Shown in pieces: positions 45,337-56,208 of a stretch of 64,000 nucleotides of DNA (its first letter is position 1; every line of letters begins with the position of its first letter). The stretch comes from Labrys sp. KNU-23 (GTDB lineage: Bacteria; Pseudomonadota; Alphaproteobacteria; Rhizobiales; Labraceae). The stretch spans positions 1,364,001 to 1,428,000 of the forward strand of contig NZ_CP043489.1 in NCBI RefSeq assembly GCF_008330945.1. The letters run 5' to 3'. The position numbers were made by a program, and so were the translations under genes. Below the pieces are notes generated by a model, which searched no databases, was not told where the DNA came from, and worked only from the letters and a program-made list of their open reading frames with translations.

Positions 45337-45475
45337 ACCGGCCTTTCAAACCCCAATGCCGACGTCATCGCCCACTCGATACCCTGCGACGTCGCCAAGC
45401 CAACCCTGTCCCTGTGCCGCCCACCCGTCGATACGGTGGTCGGCTGAAACAGGGTGAATGCTGGCATCCCCGTTC

Positions 45476-45931
45476 CTAGCTCTGCGGCTGGGTCACCAGC
45501 GCAGCCTTCTTGAACCCGGCACCGGTGATGTCGCTCATCACCTTGGCGATCTGATCCCAGCTCGCCTTGCCGTCGCCCTTGACGAAGATACGCTCTTCCG
45601 CCCCGGCCCCGTTCTCCGTCATCGCCTTGAGGCGACCGAGCAGATCCGGCTCCGGCTTGTCGCTGTCGTTCAGATAGGACTGGCCGTCCGCCTTGATGGA
45701 GACCGTGATCGGGCGCTTGTCCACCGAGATGGCCTTCGCCTGGGTCTGCGGCAGATCGATATCGACGCCTTGGGTCAGCAACGGCGCGGCGACCATGAAG
45801 ATGATGAGCAACACCAACATGACGTCGATGAACGGCGTCATGTTGATATCGGCGATCGGCGCCTTGTGACGGCGCCGGCGGCGCGTCCCGCCGCCCGAAC
45901 CGCCGGATCCAGTCGCAACACTTCCACCCAT
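45476..45931 (-). CDS. tolR: Tol-Pal motor subunit TolR
   Basis: 151 residues. The single N-terminal helix has the proton-pathway Asp in DINMTPFIDVMLVLLIIFMV, and a periplasmic ExbD-like domain follows. An unusual Gly/Ser-rich and Arg-rich N terminus (GGSGGGTRRRRRH) precedes the helix. It forms the proton-driven motor with TolQ. There are 138 bp before tolA. Confidence 0.95.
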   Translation of the reverse strand: MGGSVATGSGGSGGGTRRRRRHKAPIADINMTPFIDVMLVLLIIFMVAAPLLTQGVDIDLPQTQAKAISVDKRPITVSIKADGQSYLNDSDKPEPDLLGRLKAMTENGAGAEERIFVKGDGKASWDQIAKVMSDITGAGFKKAALVTQPQS

Positions 45932-45971
45932 GATGCTTTCCTTGAGATGAAGGACCGAACGAGGTGACCGC

Positions 45972-46691
45972 TCAGGCGGCCAGGCGCTCGTCGATCTGGC
46001 GCGACAGGATGGCGGAGAATTCGTCGGCGAAGCCTTCCAGGCGAGCCTGTTGCTTGGCGACTTCCGCGTTGAACTTGTTATAGGCGATCACCGCGGGAAT
46101 GGCGGCGACGAGGCCCATCGCCGTAGCGAACAGGGCTTCGGAAATGCCGGGCGCCACGGCAGCGAGCGAGGTGTTCTTGGTGGCCGCGATCGACTGGAAG
46201 GCGGTCATGATGCCGACGACCGTGCCGAACAGGCCGATGAACGGGCTGGAAGAGCCGACGGTGGCGAGCACCAGCAGCTTGGATTCAAGACGCTCCACCT
46301 CGCGCTGAACGGTGACGTCCATCACCTTCTCGATGCGCGCCTGCAGGCCGAGGAAGGAACGACCTGGGGATTCGAGCGAGCGCTTCCACTCGCGCATGGC
46401 GGAGACGAACAGGCCGGCCATGCCGTAGTTCTGGCGCTGCGACAGCGAACGATAGAGCTCTTCCAGGCTCTGGCCCGACCAGAACACCTGCTCGAAGCGG
46501 TTCATGGCGGCACGCGACCGGGAGAACAGGATCGCCTTGTCGATGATGATGGCCCAGCACCACACCGAGGCTGCCATCAGGCCGAGCATGACGATCTGGA
46601 CGACCAGACCGGCATTCATGATCAATCCGAGCAGGCTCACATCGGTTACCGGAGCCAGGGCCGTCTGGGCCATATCGGCGGTCGCTTCCAT
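45972..46691 (-). CDS. tolQ: Tol-Pal motor subunit TolQ
   Basis: 239 residues from the ATG at 46691 (GAAGGA directly upstream). There are three membrane helices: LIMNAGLVVQIVMLGLMAAS, then LATVGSSSPFIGLFGTVVGIM, then GLVAAIPAVIAYNKF. The second and third carry the conserved Thr and Pro of the MotA/ExbB/TolQ ion channel. First gene of the tolQRAB unit. Confidence 0.95.
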   Translation of the reverse strand: MEATADMAQTALAPVTDVSLLGLIMNAGLVVQIVMLGLMAASVWCWAIIIDKAILFSRSRAAMNRFEQVFWSGQSLEELYRSLSQRQNYGMAGLFVSAMREWKRSLESPGRSFLGLQARIEKVMDVTVQREVERLESKLLVLATVGSSSPFIGLFGTVVGIMTAFQSIAATKNTSLAAVAPGISEALFATAMGLVAAIPAVIAYNKFNAEVAKQQARLEGFADEFSAILSRQIDERLAA

Positions 46692-47221
46692 TCCTTCAAT
46701 TCCTCGTCCTGAGGCCGGCGGGCCAAGCCGGTCCGCAGGGGATCGGCACATTCGTAGCTAGGCAGATCCGCGCAAGACCGGCATAGTCGCAACAATACTA
46801 GGCGAGCCTGATCTCGATCCCGCGCTTCAAGCCAAGACCAAGCCTGCCTCAGGCACCGCCCCGGCACACACCACACGTTACTCGGGAAATCCACGCGCTT
46901 GGTTGTGCAGAGCAACAACACCAAGCGTTACGGGCTCCTTTTGACGTTTGAATGTGACCGCAGTGCGGCACCCCTTCCCGACCGCTATAAACGGCGGATT
47001 CCAGGCCTATTGATCATCGGTACCGTTAATGTCGGGTTACGGCCGGCTTCGATTCGCGAATTCTTATTTACGATGCGCTGCAACATTGATGACGGCTGTT
47101 CCAAGACCGGCCGATTACTGATTCCGACTAAAGCGCCTTGCGATTTGAGGGAAACACCGCAAACCACGAAGACGCATCGAAACAAAACGCGGAGGCAGGG
47201 CAGCAATTACGCTTCAACACG
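46692..47221. promoter_or_regulatory. 530-bp gap between tolQ and ybgC
   Basis: I find no supported gene here. In other Rhizobiales ybgC and tolQ are nearly adjacent, so this gap is unusual. It must hold the tolQRAB promoter (minus strand). It is less GC-rich near 46,900-47,200. I see no clear promoter hexamers, repeat or RNA element. Confidence 0.4.
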
Positions 47222-47665
47222 CTATGTTCTGGACAACACTTTGCGCAGACTCTCCGGCAGGCGCTGGGGCCTGCCGTTGCGGATACAGACTACCAGGACC
47301 TTGGCAGTGGTCAGGACTTCCTCGCCGCGCCGGATGGTCTGTTCGAGATGCAGCGAGGGCCCGCGCACCTCGCCAGCCTTGGTCCCCACCTCGATGATAT
47401 CGTCCATCAAGGCAGGGCGCAGGAATTCGACCTGGATCGAACGCACGGCGAAGGCAACACCCTCATCGCGGTGAAGGGCGAGTTGATCGACACCGAGAGC
47501 GCGGATGAACTCGGTGCGCCCCCGTTCGAAGAAGCGCAAATAATTGGCGTGGTAGACGATACCGGAAAAATCTGTGTCCTCGTAATAGACCCGAAGAGGC
47601 AGTCTGTGGCACGTCTCGTTAAGCACGCCACCGAAATTTGGCGAGGTTTGCGCCATTTCTATCAT
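47222..47665 (-). CDS. ybgC: Tol-Pal-associated acyl-CoA thioesterase YbgC
   Basis: 147 residues from the ATG at 47665 (MIEMAQTSP). The hotdog-fold thioesterase motif VYYEDTDFSGIVYHANYLRFFERGRTEF contains the catalytic Asp. A longer frame up to 47836 would overlap the divergent cpoB leader and is not protein-like. It hydrolyses acyl-CoA or acyl-ACP near the membrane. It is divergent from cpoB. Confidence 0.93.
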   Translation of the reverse strand: MIEMAQTSPNFGGVLNETCHRLPLRVYYEDTDFSGIVYHANYLRFFERGRTEFIRALGVDQLALHRDEGVAFAVRSIQVEFLRPALMDDIIEVGTKAGEVRGPSLHLEQTIRRGEEVLTTAKVLVVCIRNGRPQRLPESLRKVLSRT

Positions 47666-47840
47666 GGGGAAAGCCGTTTGTTCAAAGTTTCGCCTGACTT
47701 GACCTGTGTGGTATCGACGTGACCGGAGCTGGATGCGTTTTGTGAGAACGTGCCTTGCTCCAATACCGAGTTTCGACCCATCCTTGCGATTTACGGCGAT
47801 TCCGCCAGATCGCAGAACGCTTTGGATTGATTGCAACCGA

Positions 47841-48995
47841 ATGAGCCGCCCTATGCTCCGCCCCGCTTCCGCCGCGCTCCTGCTGGCCGTGACCCTGGCC
47901 CTGCCTCTGGGTCCGGCGCATGCAGCGTCCTATGATGAGGGACTGATGCCGCCCGGCAGCGTCGGGCAGGACCAGTCCGCCCAGGATAGCTACACGCCCG
48001 ACCAGCCCTACCCCCAACCGTCAGCCCAGGCCGAGGATGACGGCAACGTCACCGGCTCGACCTATGAGCAGCCCCCTGCGGCTGCGGCCGCGAACCCGCC
48101 GCAGGGCGGTTATGTCGTGGCCCAGGAATCCACCATGGGCGATCTCCTCGTGCGCGTACAGCGCCTCGAAGGCGAGAATCGCCGACTGCTCGGCACCGTC
48201 GAGGATCTGCAGTCGCAGCTGCGCAAGCTGCAGGACGACATGAAGCGCCAGCAGGAGGATACCGAATATCGCCTGCAGGCCCTGGAAGGCGGCGGCAAGG
48301 CTTCGGCCCCGAAGCCGGCGCCCAGCGCACCGCCACGCCAGAAGAGCGGCCAGAACGCTCCCCCCGCCACGCAGCCCAACTCCCTGGGCAGCCTTCCTGC
48401 CGGCGGCGGCGACGTCGCCATGCAGGACCCGACGGGCGACGTTCCCGACCAGGCCCCGCCGCCGTCAACGCCGCGCCCGCGCAACTCCACCGTCGCCCCT
48501 GGCCTGCCGGGCATCGCCGTCGACACGTCGCGCCCCAATGCGGCACGTCCCTTGGCGAGCAATGAACCCAGCGCCGGCGCCGAGCCGGCACCCGCAGCCC
48601 CGGCAACCCCGGAGGCTGAATATGCCGCCGACTATCGCCTGATCGAGACGCAGCGCTACGACCAGGCCGAGGCCGCCTTTCGCAACTTCATCGCCAGCCA
48701 TCCCAAGGACAAGCGCGTGCCCGACGCCGTGCATTGGATCGGTGAGAGCCTCTATCAGCGCAAGCAATATACCGATGCGGCCGAGCAGTTCCTGAAGGTT
48801 ACCAAGACCTATTCCAATTCCAGGCGAGCCCCGGCCAGCATGCTCAAGCTCGGCATCACGCTGGCAGCCATGGGGGAAAAGGATGCGGCCTGCGCAGCTC
48901 TCCAGGCCGTCGCCAGCAAATACCCCAAGGCTGGTCCGACCATCCTCAGCGGTGCCGATCGCGAGATCAAGAAGAACGCCTGCAAGGTGGGGTGA
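47841..48995 (+). CDS. cpoB: Tol-Pal coordinator CpoB (YbgF)
   Basis: 384 residues from the ATG at 47841. A signal peptide (ALLLAVTLALPLGPAHA) is followed by a coiled-coil segment (LLVRVQRLEGENRRLLGTVEDLQSQL), a long Pro/Ala linker and C-terminal TPR repeats (AADYRLIETQRYDQAEAAFRNFI, then KQYTDAAEQFLKV). It coordinates peptidoglycan synthesis with Tol-Pal constriction. In common gene order it follows pal; here it follows ybgC on the opposite strand. Confidence 0.9.
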   Translation: MSRPMLRPASAALLLAVTLALPLGPAHAASYDEGLMPPGSVGQDQSAQDSYTPDQPYPQPSAQAEDDGNVTGSTYEQPPAAAAANPPQGGYVVAQESTMGDLLVRVQRLEGENRRLLGTVEDLQSQLRKLQDDMKRQQEDTEYRLQALEGGGKASAPKPAPSAPPRQKSGQNAPPATQPNSLGSLPAGGGDVAMQDPTGDVPDQAPPPSTPRPRNSTVAPGLPGIAVDTSRPNAARPLASNEPSAGAEPAPAAPATPEAEYAADYRLIETQRYDQAEAAFRNFIASHPKDKRVPDAVHWIGESLYQRKQYTDAAEQFLKVTKTYSNSRRAPASMLKLGITLAAMGEKDAACAALQAVASKYPKAGPTILSGADREIKKNACKVG

Positions 48996-49010
48996 GTCCG
49001 GCATCGGAAG

Positions 49011-50099
49011 ATGCCTGACCGGAACATCGCCATTGCGGACGCAAACCGCGCGTTCGGGGACCGAGCCGTGTCCGCACCCATTACCCAGCAGGAACTTCCT
49101 GCCCTCTTCGCCGATTTCCACAATCGCGCCCATGTGATCCTCGCCGTCTCGGGCGGCGCCGATTCCACAGCCCTGATGCTGCTGGCCGCGCGTTGGCGCG
49201 AGCAAAGCCCGCAAACCCGTCTCACCGTCGCAAGCATCGATCACGCCCTGCGTCCCGAAGGCGCGGAGGAATGCCGTATCGTCTCCGCAAGGGCCGTCGA
49301 TCTTGGTTTGCCCTGCGTCGTCAAGCGCTGGGAGGGCGACAAGCCGGCCGCGCGTCTGCAGGAAGCGGCTCGCAGCGCCCGCTACGCCCTGCTGACCGCG
49401 GTGGCCGCCGAACTCGAAGCGGATGCGATCGCCACGGCCCATACGCTCGACGACCAGGCAGAAACGGTGCTGATGCGCCTGCTGCACGGCTCCGCCGTCG
49501 ACGGCCTGGCGGCGATGCGCGCCCTCACGCCCCTGGCCGACCTCAGCCTAGTCCGCCCGCTGCTCGGCACGACGCGGACCCGGCTGGTGGCGACCCTGCA
49601 GGCCGCCGGCCTAGCCTGGCTCGAGGATCCCTCCAACCGCAATCCCCGATTCGAGCGCGTGCGCCTGCGCACCCTTCTCGCCCAGCTCGCCCCTCTCGGC
49701 CTCGACCCGGAACGCCTGGCCTTGCTCGCCCGCCGGGCCGCGCGCAGTCACGATGCCCTGGAGGCCATCGCGGCCGAGCGTTTCGAGGCCCTCGCCCGGT
49801 GGGACCAAGACCGTCTGCAGCTCGACGGCCCGGGGTTTGCGGCCTGCCCCGCCGATATCAGGCTGCGTATCCTGGAGCGATCGGTGCTGCTGATGCAGGA
49901 CAAGAGCAGGGGATCGGCCTATGGCCTGCGCCTCGAACGGTTGGAGGCACTGGCTGCGGCACTCGATCCGGCCCTCGGCGAAGGCAAATCCTGGCAGCGC
50001 AGCCTCGGCGGGACGCTGCTGCGGCTGGACAAGGCCGGCAATCTGCAGGTTACCCGCGAGCCCGAACGCCGGCGCGGCGCTACAAAAACCAAGATGTAG
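49011..50099 (+). CDS. tilS: tRNA(Ile)-lysidine synthase TilS
   Basis: 362 residues. It has the PP-loop VILAVSGGADSTALMLLA, then IDHALRPEGAEECRIV and TAHTLDDQAETVLMRLLHGS. It converts C34 of tRNA-Ile(CAU) to lysidine so that AUA is read. It lies 16 bp after cpoB and upstream of ftsH, the usual Rhizobiales order. Confidence 0.94.
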   Translation: MPDRNIAIADANRAFGDRAVSAPITQQELPALFADFHNRAHVILAVSGGADSTALMLLAARWREQSPQTRLTVASIDHALRPEGAEECRIVSARAVDLGLPCVVKRWEGDKPAARLQEAARSARYALLTAVAAELEADAIATAHTLDDQAETVLMRLLHGSAVDGLAAMRALTPLADLSLVRPLLGTTRTRLVATLQAAGLAWLEDPSNRNPRFERVRLRTLLAQLAPLGLDPERLALLARRAARSHDALEAIAAERFEALARWDQDRLQLDGPGFAACPADIRLRILERSVLLMQDKSRGSAYGLRLERLEALAAALDPALGEGKSWQRSLGGTLLRLDKAGNLQVTREPERRRGATKTKM

Positions 50100-50342
50100 A
50101 AATTGTCATTTTCCAGCGACCTTGCCCTAGAAGGGGCAAAATAATGGCCTATTTCAAGAAATTAGCGGCCCATGCGCCACTCGAATCTTCACCGTGACAA
50201 GCCCTCGGCACTTCTATAAGGGAGCGCAGGGCTATCTATCCCACGGGCTTGCCTTGGCATTTGGCTCGCCTGTGCCTATTTTAGCCGCGATATGCTGTGG
50301 CGTCTCCTGCAAAGGCAGGCCGTCCGCCGCGAAAGGCAAGAG

Positions 50343-52265
<1,923 letters not shown>

Positions 52266-52290
52266 CGGCGCAGGAGCATCTAATATGACG

Positions 52291-52320
52291 AAGGCCGGTC
52301 TCGCGACCGGCCTTTTCATT
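52291..52320 (+). terminator. Intrinsic terminator of ftsH
   Basis: AAGGCCGGTC, loop TCGC, GACCGGCCTT forms a 10-bp stem followed by TTCATTTT, 26 bp after the ftsH stop. Confidence 0.88.
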
Positions 52321-52641
52321 TTGTGACTGAAGCCGGCAGGGAACGGCAGCAAGGGGAAGATCCCCAACCGAGATCGCCCAAGACCCATCGCTTTGCCGCC
52401 TCGATATCGCTCGGACGCTGAGAGATCTGACCAGGCGTCAATTCGCATAGTCCAGGCCGGAGGGTCGCCGAGATCTGTCTCGACACTGTCACCGGCGAAA
52501 CACTCCGCCGCTGCACCTTGAATTGCCCCCTGTTCAGCTGGGGAACGGTGAACTATGCAGCCATCGTCGCAGCGCCTCTGCAGGCGTGGTGACGATCTCC
52601 TCCAGCCCCGCCGCCGCCCGGCGGCAGACAGAGACATTCCC

Positions 52642-53058
52642 ATGCTGAAATATCTCGCCGGTGCCGCCGCGCTCGCTCTCCTGGCTGCATCGCCCGCCGC
52701 AGCGCAAAGCTGCGCCCAGAACCTCAAGACTTCCGGCGTTCCCCTGCTTACCGGCCTGACCTACTCGACCTGGGCCGTCTTTCCCAAGGTCGCTCCCGCC
52801 AGGGCGCTCGACAATGTCGGCCGTGCCCTGTCTGCCGAAGGTATCGACGTCGTCAGTGTCGACAAGAAAGCCGGCGTGCTGATCGCCGACCAGGACAGCG
52901 CCAATAATGGCCGCCTCCAGACCATCCGAGTCACCGCCCGCAAGACCGGCAGCGGCACCCGTGTCGATCTCCAGTTCCATGTGCAGGCCGGCCAGATCGC
53001 CACCCAGGACGCCCTGCGCTCCCATATCTGCCGCGTGGTCAACGCTGCAGGACGCTGA
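52642..53058 (+). CDS. Exported hypothetical protein
   Basis: 138 residues. A signal peptide (MLKYLAGAAALALLAASPAAA) is followed by a small alpha/beta domain with YSTWAVFPKVAPARALDNVG and a strand-rich RVTARKTGSGTRVDLQFHV. The layout resembles a small periplasmic or lipoprotein-like domain. Function unknown. It stands alone after the ftsH terminator. Confidence 0.75.
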   Translation: MLKYLAGAAALALLAASPAAAQSCAQNLKTSGVPLLTGLTYSTWAVFPKVAPARALDNVGRALSAEGIDVVSVDKKAGVLIADQDSANNGRLQTIRVTARKTGSGTRVDLQFHVQAGQIATQDALRSHICRVVNAAGR

Positions 53059-53185
53059 GGCGAGCAGCATCAGGCTGGTTTGCCGGGCCACGGGCTTGGA
53101 CACGGGCATTTGATGATCTTCGCATGATTTCCGCCTCAATCGCCGACCACTCTCGGTCAACCGAAGCCGGCATGAGGGGGCATCG

Positions 53186-53581
53186 ATGACGATCGCGATC
53201 GAACGGCGCGCTTTTTTCCATCTCGTCGGAGCAGGAGCCGTCATCAGCTTTGCGCCGAAGGCCTTCGCCCATCACGGCTGGTCCTGGGCCGAAGGCGAAC
53301 AGATGGAATTGAAGGGCACCATCAGGACCGTCTCGATGGCTCCGCCGCATCCCTCGCTGGATGTTACCGCCGAGGACGGCGTGCTCTGGCGGGTCGACCT
53401 CGCCAATCCCGGCCAGACGCAACGCTCCGGCTTCAGCGGCGACACCGCCAAGCCGGGCGATGCCGTCACGGTGCTGGGCAACCGCGCCAAGGATCGCGGC
53501 AAAGCCTGGATGAAGGCCGTGCGCATCACCATCGCCGGCAAGAATTACGACATGTATCCAGATCGGATCCACACACGCTGA
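53186..53581 (+). CDS. DUF6152 family exported protein
   Basis: 131 residues. A Tat/Sec-like leader (RRAFFHLVGAGAVISFAPKAFA) is followed by HHGWSWAEGEQMELKGTI, then VDLANPGQTQRSGFSGDTAKPGD, as in DUF6152 proteins (small exported beta-barrels). The following membrane protein gene is 15 bp away, and the two families often occur together. Function unknown. Confidence 0.75.
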   Translation: MTIAIERRAFFHLVGAGAVISFAPKAFAHHGWSWAEGEQMELKGTIRTVSMAPPHPSLDVTAEDGVLWRVDLANPGQTQRSGFSGDTAKPGDAVTVLGNRAKDRGKAWMKAVRITIAGKNYDMYPDRIHTR

Positions 53582-53596
53582 ACCCGGCGGTCCTCC

Positions 53597-54061
53597 ATGT
53601 TGGAAGTTTTCGCCGCCTGGCCGGGAGCCGCGCTGCTGCGCGACACACCCACGGCCTATATCTTCGTCAATGCCGGACACATCCTCGGTATCGGCCTGTT
53701 GCTCGGCGCGATCCTGCCGCTCGACCTGCGGCTTGCCGGACTATGGCCCAAGGTGCCGATCGCGATCATTGGGCCGTTCCTGACCCGCGCCGCAGCGATC
53801 GGCCTCGGCCTGACCCTTGCCTGCGGCCTGTGGTTGTTCAGCGTACGACCGGGGCATTATGCCGGCAATGCCGCCTTCCAGGCCAAGCTCGTTCTGCTCG
53901 CGCTGGCCCTGGTCAATGTCGGCCTCCAGCACCGCCGGCCGACCTTCCGCGCCACCCTCTCGGGCGGACCATTGTCTGCAAGCGTGAGGATATCGGCCCT
54001 TGTCTCAGCCCTGCTCTGGCTCTCGGTGCTGGTGGCCGGGCGCTGGATCGGTTTCCTGTAG
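53597..54061 (+). CDS. Small integral membrane protein (DUF6644-like)
   Basis: 154 residues with four predicted helices, for example YIFVNAGHILGIGLLLGAIL and AIGLGLTLACGLWLF. Histidine in the first helix (NAGHILG) and a later GHY segment could bind heme or metal. It is coupled to the DUF6152 gene. Family assignment is tentative. Confidence 0.65.
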   Translation: MLEVFAAWPGAALLRDTPTAYIFVNAGHILGIGLLLGAILPLDLRLAGLWPKVPIAIIGPFLTRAAAIGLGLTLACGLWLFSVRPGHYAGNAAFQAKLVLLALALVNVGLQHRRPTFRATLSGGPLSASVRISALVSALLWLSVLVAGRWIGFL

Positions 54062-54070
54062 GAGGCGCGC

Positions 54071-55873
54071 TCAGGCCGCGTCCCTGAACTGCAGTTGCGC
54101 CAGCCGGGCATAGAGGCCACCGCGCGCCACCAGGGCCTCATGCGTCCCCTCTTCAACGATACGGCCATCATCGAGCACGATGATGCGATCGGCAGCCTGC
54201 ACCGTTGCCAGGCGATGGGCGATCACCAGGGTGGTGCGCTCCGTCATCAGGCCGTCGAGGGCCGCCTGCACCGCCTTCTCGCTTTCGGAATCGAGCGCCG
54301 AGGTCGCCTCGTCGAGCAGCAGCACGGGGGCATCCTTGAGGATGGCGCGGGCGATGGCGATACGCTGGCGCTGGCCGCCCGACAGCGTCACGCCGCGCTC
54401 GCCGATCGGCGTATCGTAGCCCTGCGGCATGGCGCGGATGAAGCCGTCGGCCGCGGCCAGTCGCGCCGCTTCCTCGACCTCGGCGTCACTGGCATCGGGA
54501 CGGCCGAAACGGATATTGTCGCGGGCAGTGGCCGCAAAGACCACCGGATCCTGGGCCACAACGGCGATGCGCTGGCGCACGCGCTTGGGATCGGCCTGCG
54601 GCAGCGTCACGCCGTCCAGCGTCACCCGCCCGAACTGGGGATCGTAATAGCGCAACAACAGCTGGAACAGCGTGCTCTTGCCGGCGCCGGACGGCCCGAC
54701 GATGGCGACCGTCTCGCCCGCCTTCACCGCAAGATCGATGTCGTGCAGTACCGGCCTGTCCGGTTGGGTGGGATAGGCGAAGGTCACCCCCTCGAAGGCG
54801 ACGGCGCCCCGCGCCGGCTCGGGAAGGGCCAGCGGCCGGGCCGGCGCCGAGATCGCCGGCCTTTCACCGAGCAGCTCGCCCAGGCGTTCGGCGGCGCCTG
54901 CCGCCTGCACGATCTCCGCCCAGACCTGGCCGAGCTCCGAAAGGGCGCCGGCGCCGAACACCGCATAGAGCACGAACTGCGACAAGGTGCCGGCCGACAT
55001 GGTGCCGGCGACCACGTCATGGGCGCCGAGCCAGAGCACAGCCACCACCGAGGCGAATACCAGGAACAGCGCGATCGCGGTCAACAAGGCACGCGAGCGG
55101 GTCGAGATCGCCGCGGCCCGGTAGGCATTCTCGACTTCGCCCGAGAAACGCCCGATGGCGAGGCGCTCAGCCGTGAAGGCTTGCACCGCTCGCATTGCCC
55201 CGACGATCTCATTGGCATAGGCGGAGGCATCGGCCAGCGTGTCCTGCGCCTTGCGCGAGCGCGTACGTACGGAACGGCCGAAGGCCACCAGCGGCAGCAC
55301 GATCAGCGGAATGGCGATCAATACCAGCGCCGAAAGCTTGGGGCTGGTCCACACCATCATCACCACGGCGCCGGCAAACAGGAAGAGGTTGCGCAGGGCA
55401 ACGGAGGCCGAGGAGCCGAAGGCCGCCTTGATCTGCGTGGTGTCCGCGGTCAGGCGCGAGAGCACTTCGCCGGTCTTGACCGTGTCGAAGAACAGGGGCG
55501 AAAGCTGGGTGAGATGGGCGAAGACGGCAGTACGGATGTCGGCGACAACGCGCTCGCCCAGCGTCATCACCAGATAATAGCGGGCCGCGCTGGCCAGAGC
55601 GAGAATCAGCACCACGCCGGTCATGGCCAGGAAATAGGAATCGATGGCAGCGGCATGCCCGGCCGAGAAACCGAAATCGATCATGCGGCGCATGGCGATC
55701 GGCACCACCAGAGTCGCCGCCGCGGCCACCGTCAGGGCCAGGAAAGCCAGCAGGATGCGGCCCCGATAAGCCATGGCATAGGGCGCCAGCGCCATCAGCG
55801 GGCGCAAGGTCCGGCTGTTCCTGGAGGATTCCGCGGTATTTTCTCGGGTTTTCGGGTCAGTTTCCGTGGCCAC
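54071..55873 (-). CDS. MsbA-like ABC exporter
   Basis: 600 residues from a GTG at 55873 with AAGGAAG upstream. An N-terminal six-helix exporter domain is followed by an ATPase with Walker A GPSGAGKSTLFQL, the signature LSGGQRQRIAIARAI and Walker B VLLLDEATSALD. It is a homodimeric half-exporter of lipid or drug type. In Rhizobiales this gene often stands near rpmE and mgtE, as here. Confidence 0.93.
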   Translation of the reverse strand: MATETDPKTRENTAESSRNSRTLRPLMALAPYAMAYRGRILLAFLALTVAAAATLVVPIAMRRMIDFGFSAGHAAAIDSYFLAMTGVVLILALASAARYYLVMTLGERVVADIRTAVFAHLTQLSPLFFDTVKTGEVLSRLTADTTQIKAAFGSSASVALRNLFLFAGAVVMMVWTSPKLSALVLIAIPLIVLPLVAFGRSVRTRSRKAQDTLADASAYANEIVGAMRAVQAFTAERLAIGRFSGEVENAYRAAAISTRSRALLTAIALFLVFASVVAVLWLGAHDVVAGTMSAGTLSQFVLYAVFGAGALSELGQVWAEIVQAAGAAERLGELLGERPAISAPARPLALPEPARGAVAFEGVTFAYPTQPDRPVLHDIDLAVKAGETVAIVGPSGAGKSTLFQLLLRYYDPQFGRVTLDGVTLPQADPKRVRQRIAVVAQDPVVFAATARDNIRFGRPDASDAEVEEAARLAAADGFIRAMPQGYDTPIGERGVTLSGGQRQRIAIARAILKDAPVLLLDEATSALDSESEKAVQAALDGLMTERTTLVIAHRLATVQAADRIIVLDDGRIVEEGTHEALVARGGLYARLAQLQFRDAA

Positions 55874-56208
55874 GTAGTATTCTTCCTTTCGAGCGCGCGG
55901 GACAATGCCCCGCTGGGCGCGCGGCTGCAATCGCACGGGCCCAAACCGCTTCAGTTTGCCGCGCTCTCCATATTATCGCGCAGTGCAAAAAAGCGCTTGA
56001 CTGCGACGACGGAGAGGCGCAAGTCGCGATTGTTCCGGCGTTTGGATTTATTCCAAAAGGATTTGTTTCTGGCCGGACCCCACGAGATCAACGAGATCAT
56101 GCCAAGCGACAGTAGCAGTCGAATGTTCGCGCCGTTGACGGCTTGTAAGGACTGACCGCTCGCGGGCTCGTCCTTCCGGCCGGCAACGGCCGAGAGGAAG
56201 GAAGAGCC
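55874..56208. promoter_or_regulatory. Divergent control region between the ABC exporter and mgtE
   Basis: 335 bp with no gene I can support. A minus-strand frame of about 49 codons from 56100 encodes a basic peptide but lacks a ribosome-binding site. The segment 56171-56202 folds over the mgtE ribosome-binding site (separate entry). No known riboswitch is recognised. Confidence 0.4.
56171..56202 (+). promoter_or_regulatory. Hairpin sequestering the mgtE ribosome-binding site
   Basis: TCCTTCC (56171-56177) and GGCCG (56178-56182) pair with CGGCC (56187-56191) and GGAAGGA (56196-56202), with loop GCAA and a 4-nt bulge GAGA. The purine-rich 3' arm is the ribosome-binding site, ending seven bases before the mgtE ATG at 56209. 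Translation is probably limited by this structure, perhaps in response to Mg2+ (inference). Confidence 0.55.

Noticed and set aside
55951..56100. Basic 49-codon minus-strand frame upstream of the ABC exporter
   Set aside because: No ribosome-binding site, and it overlaps the mgtE leader region. Not enough to call a gene.
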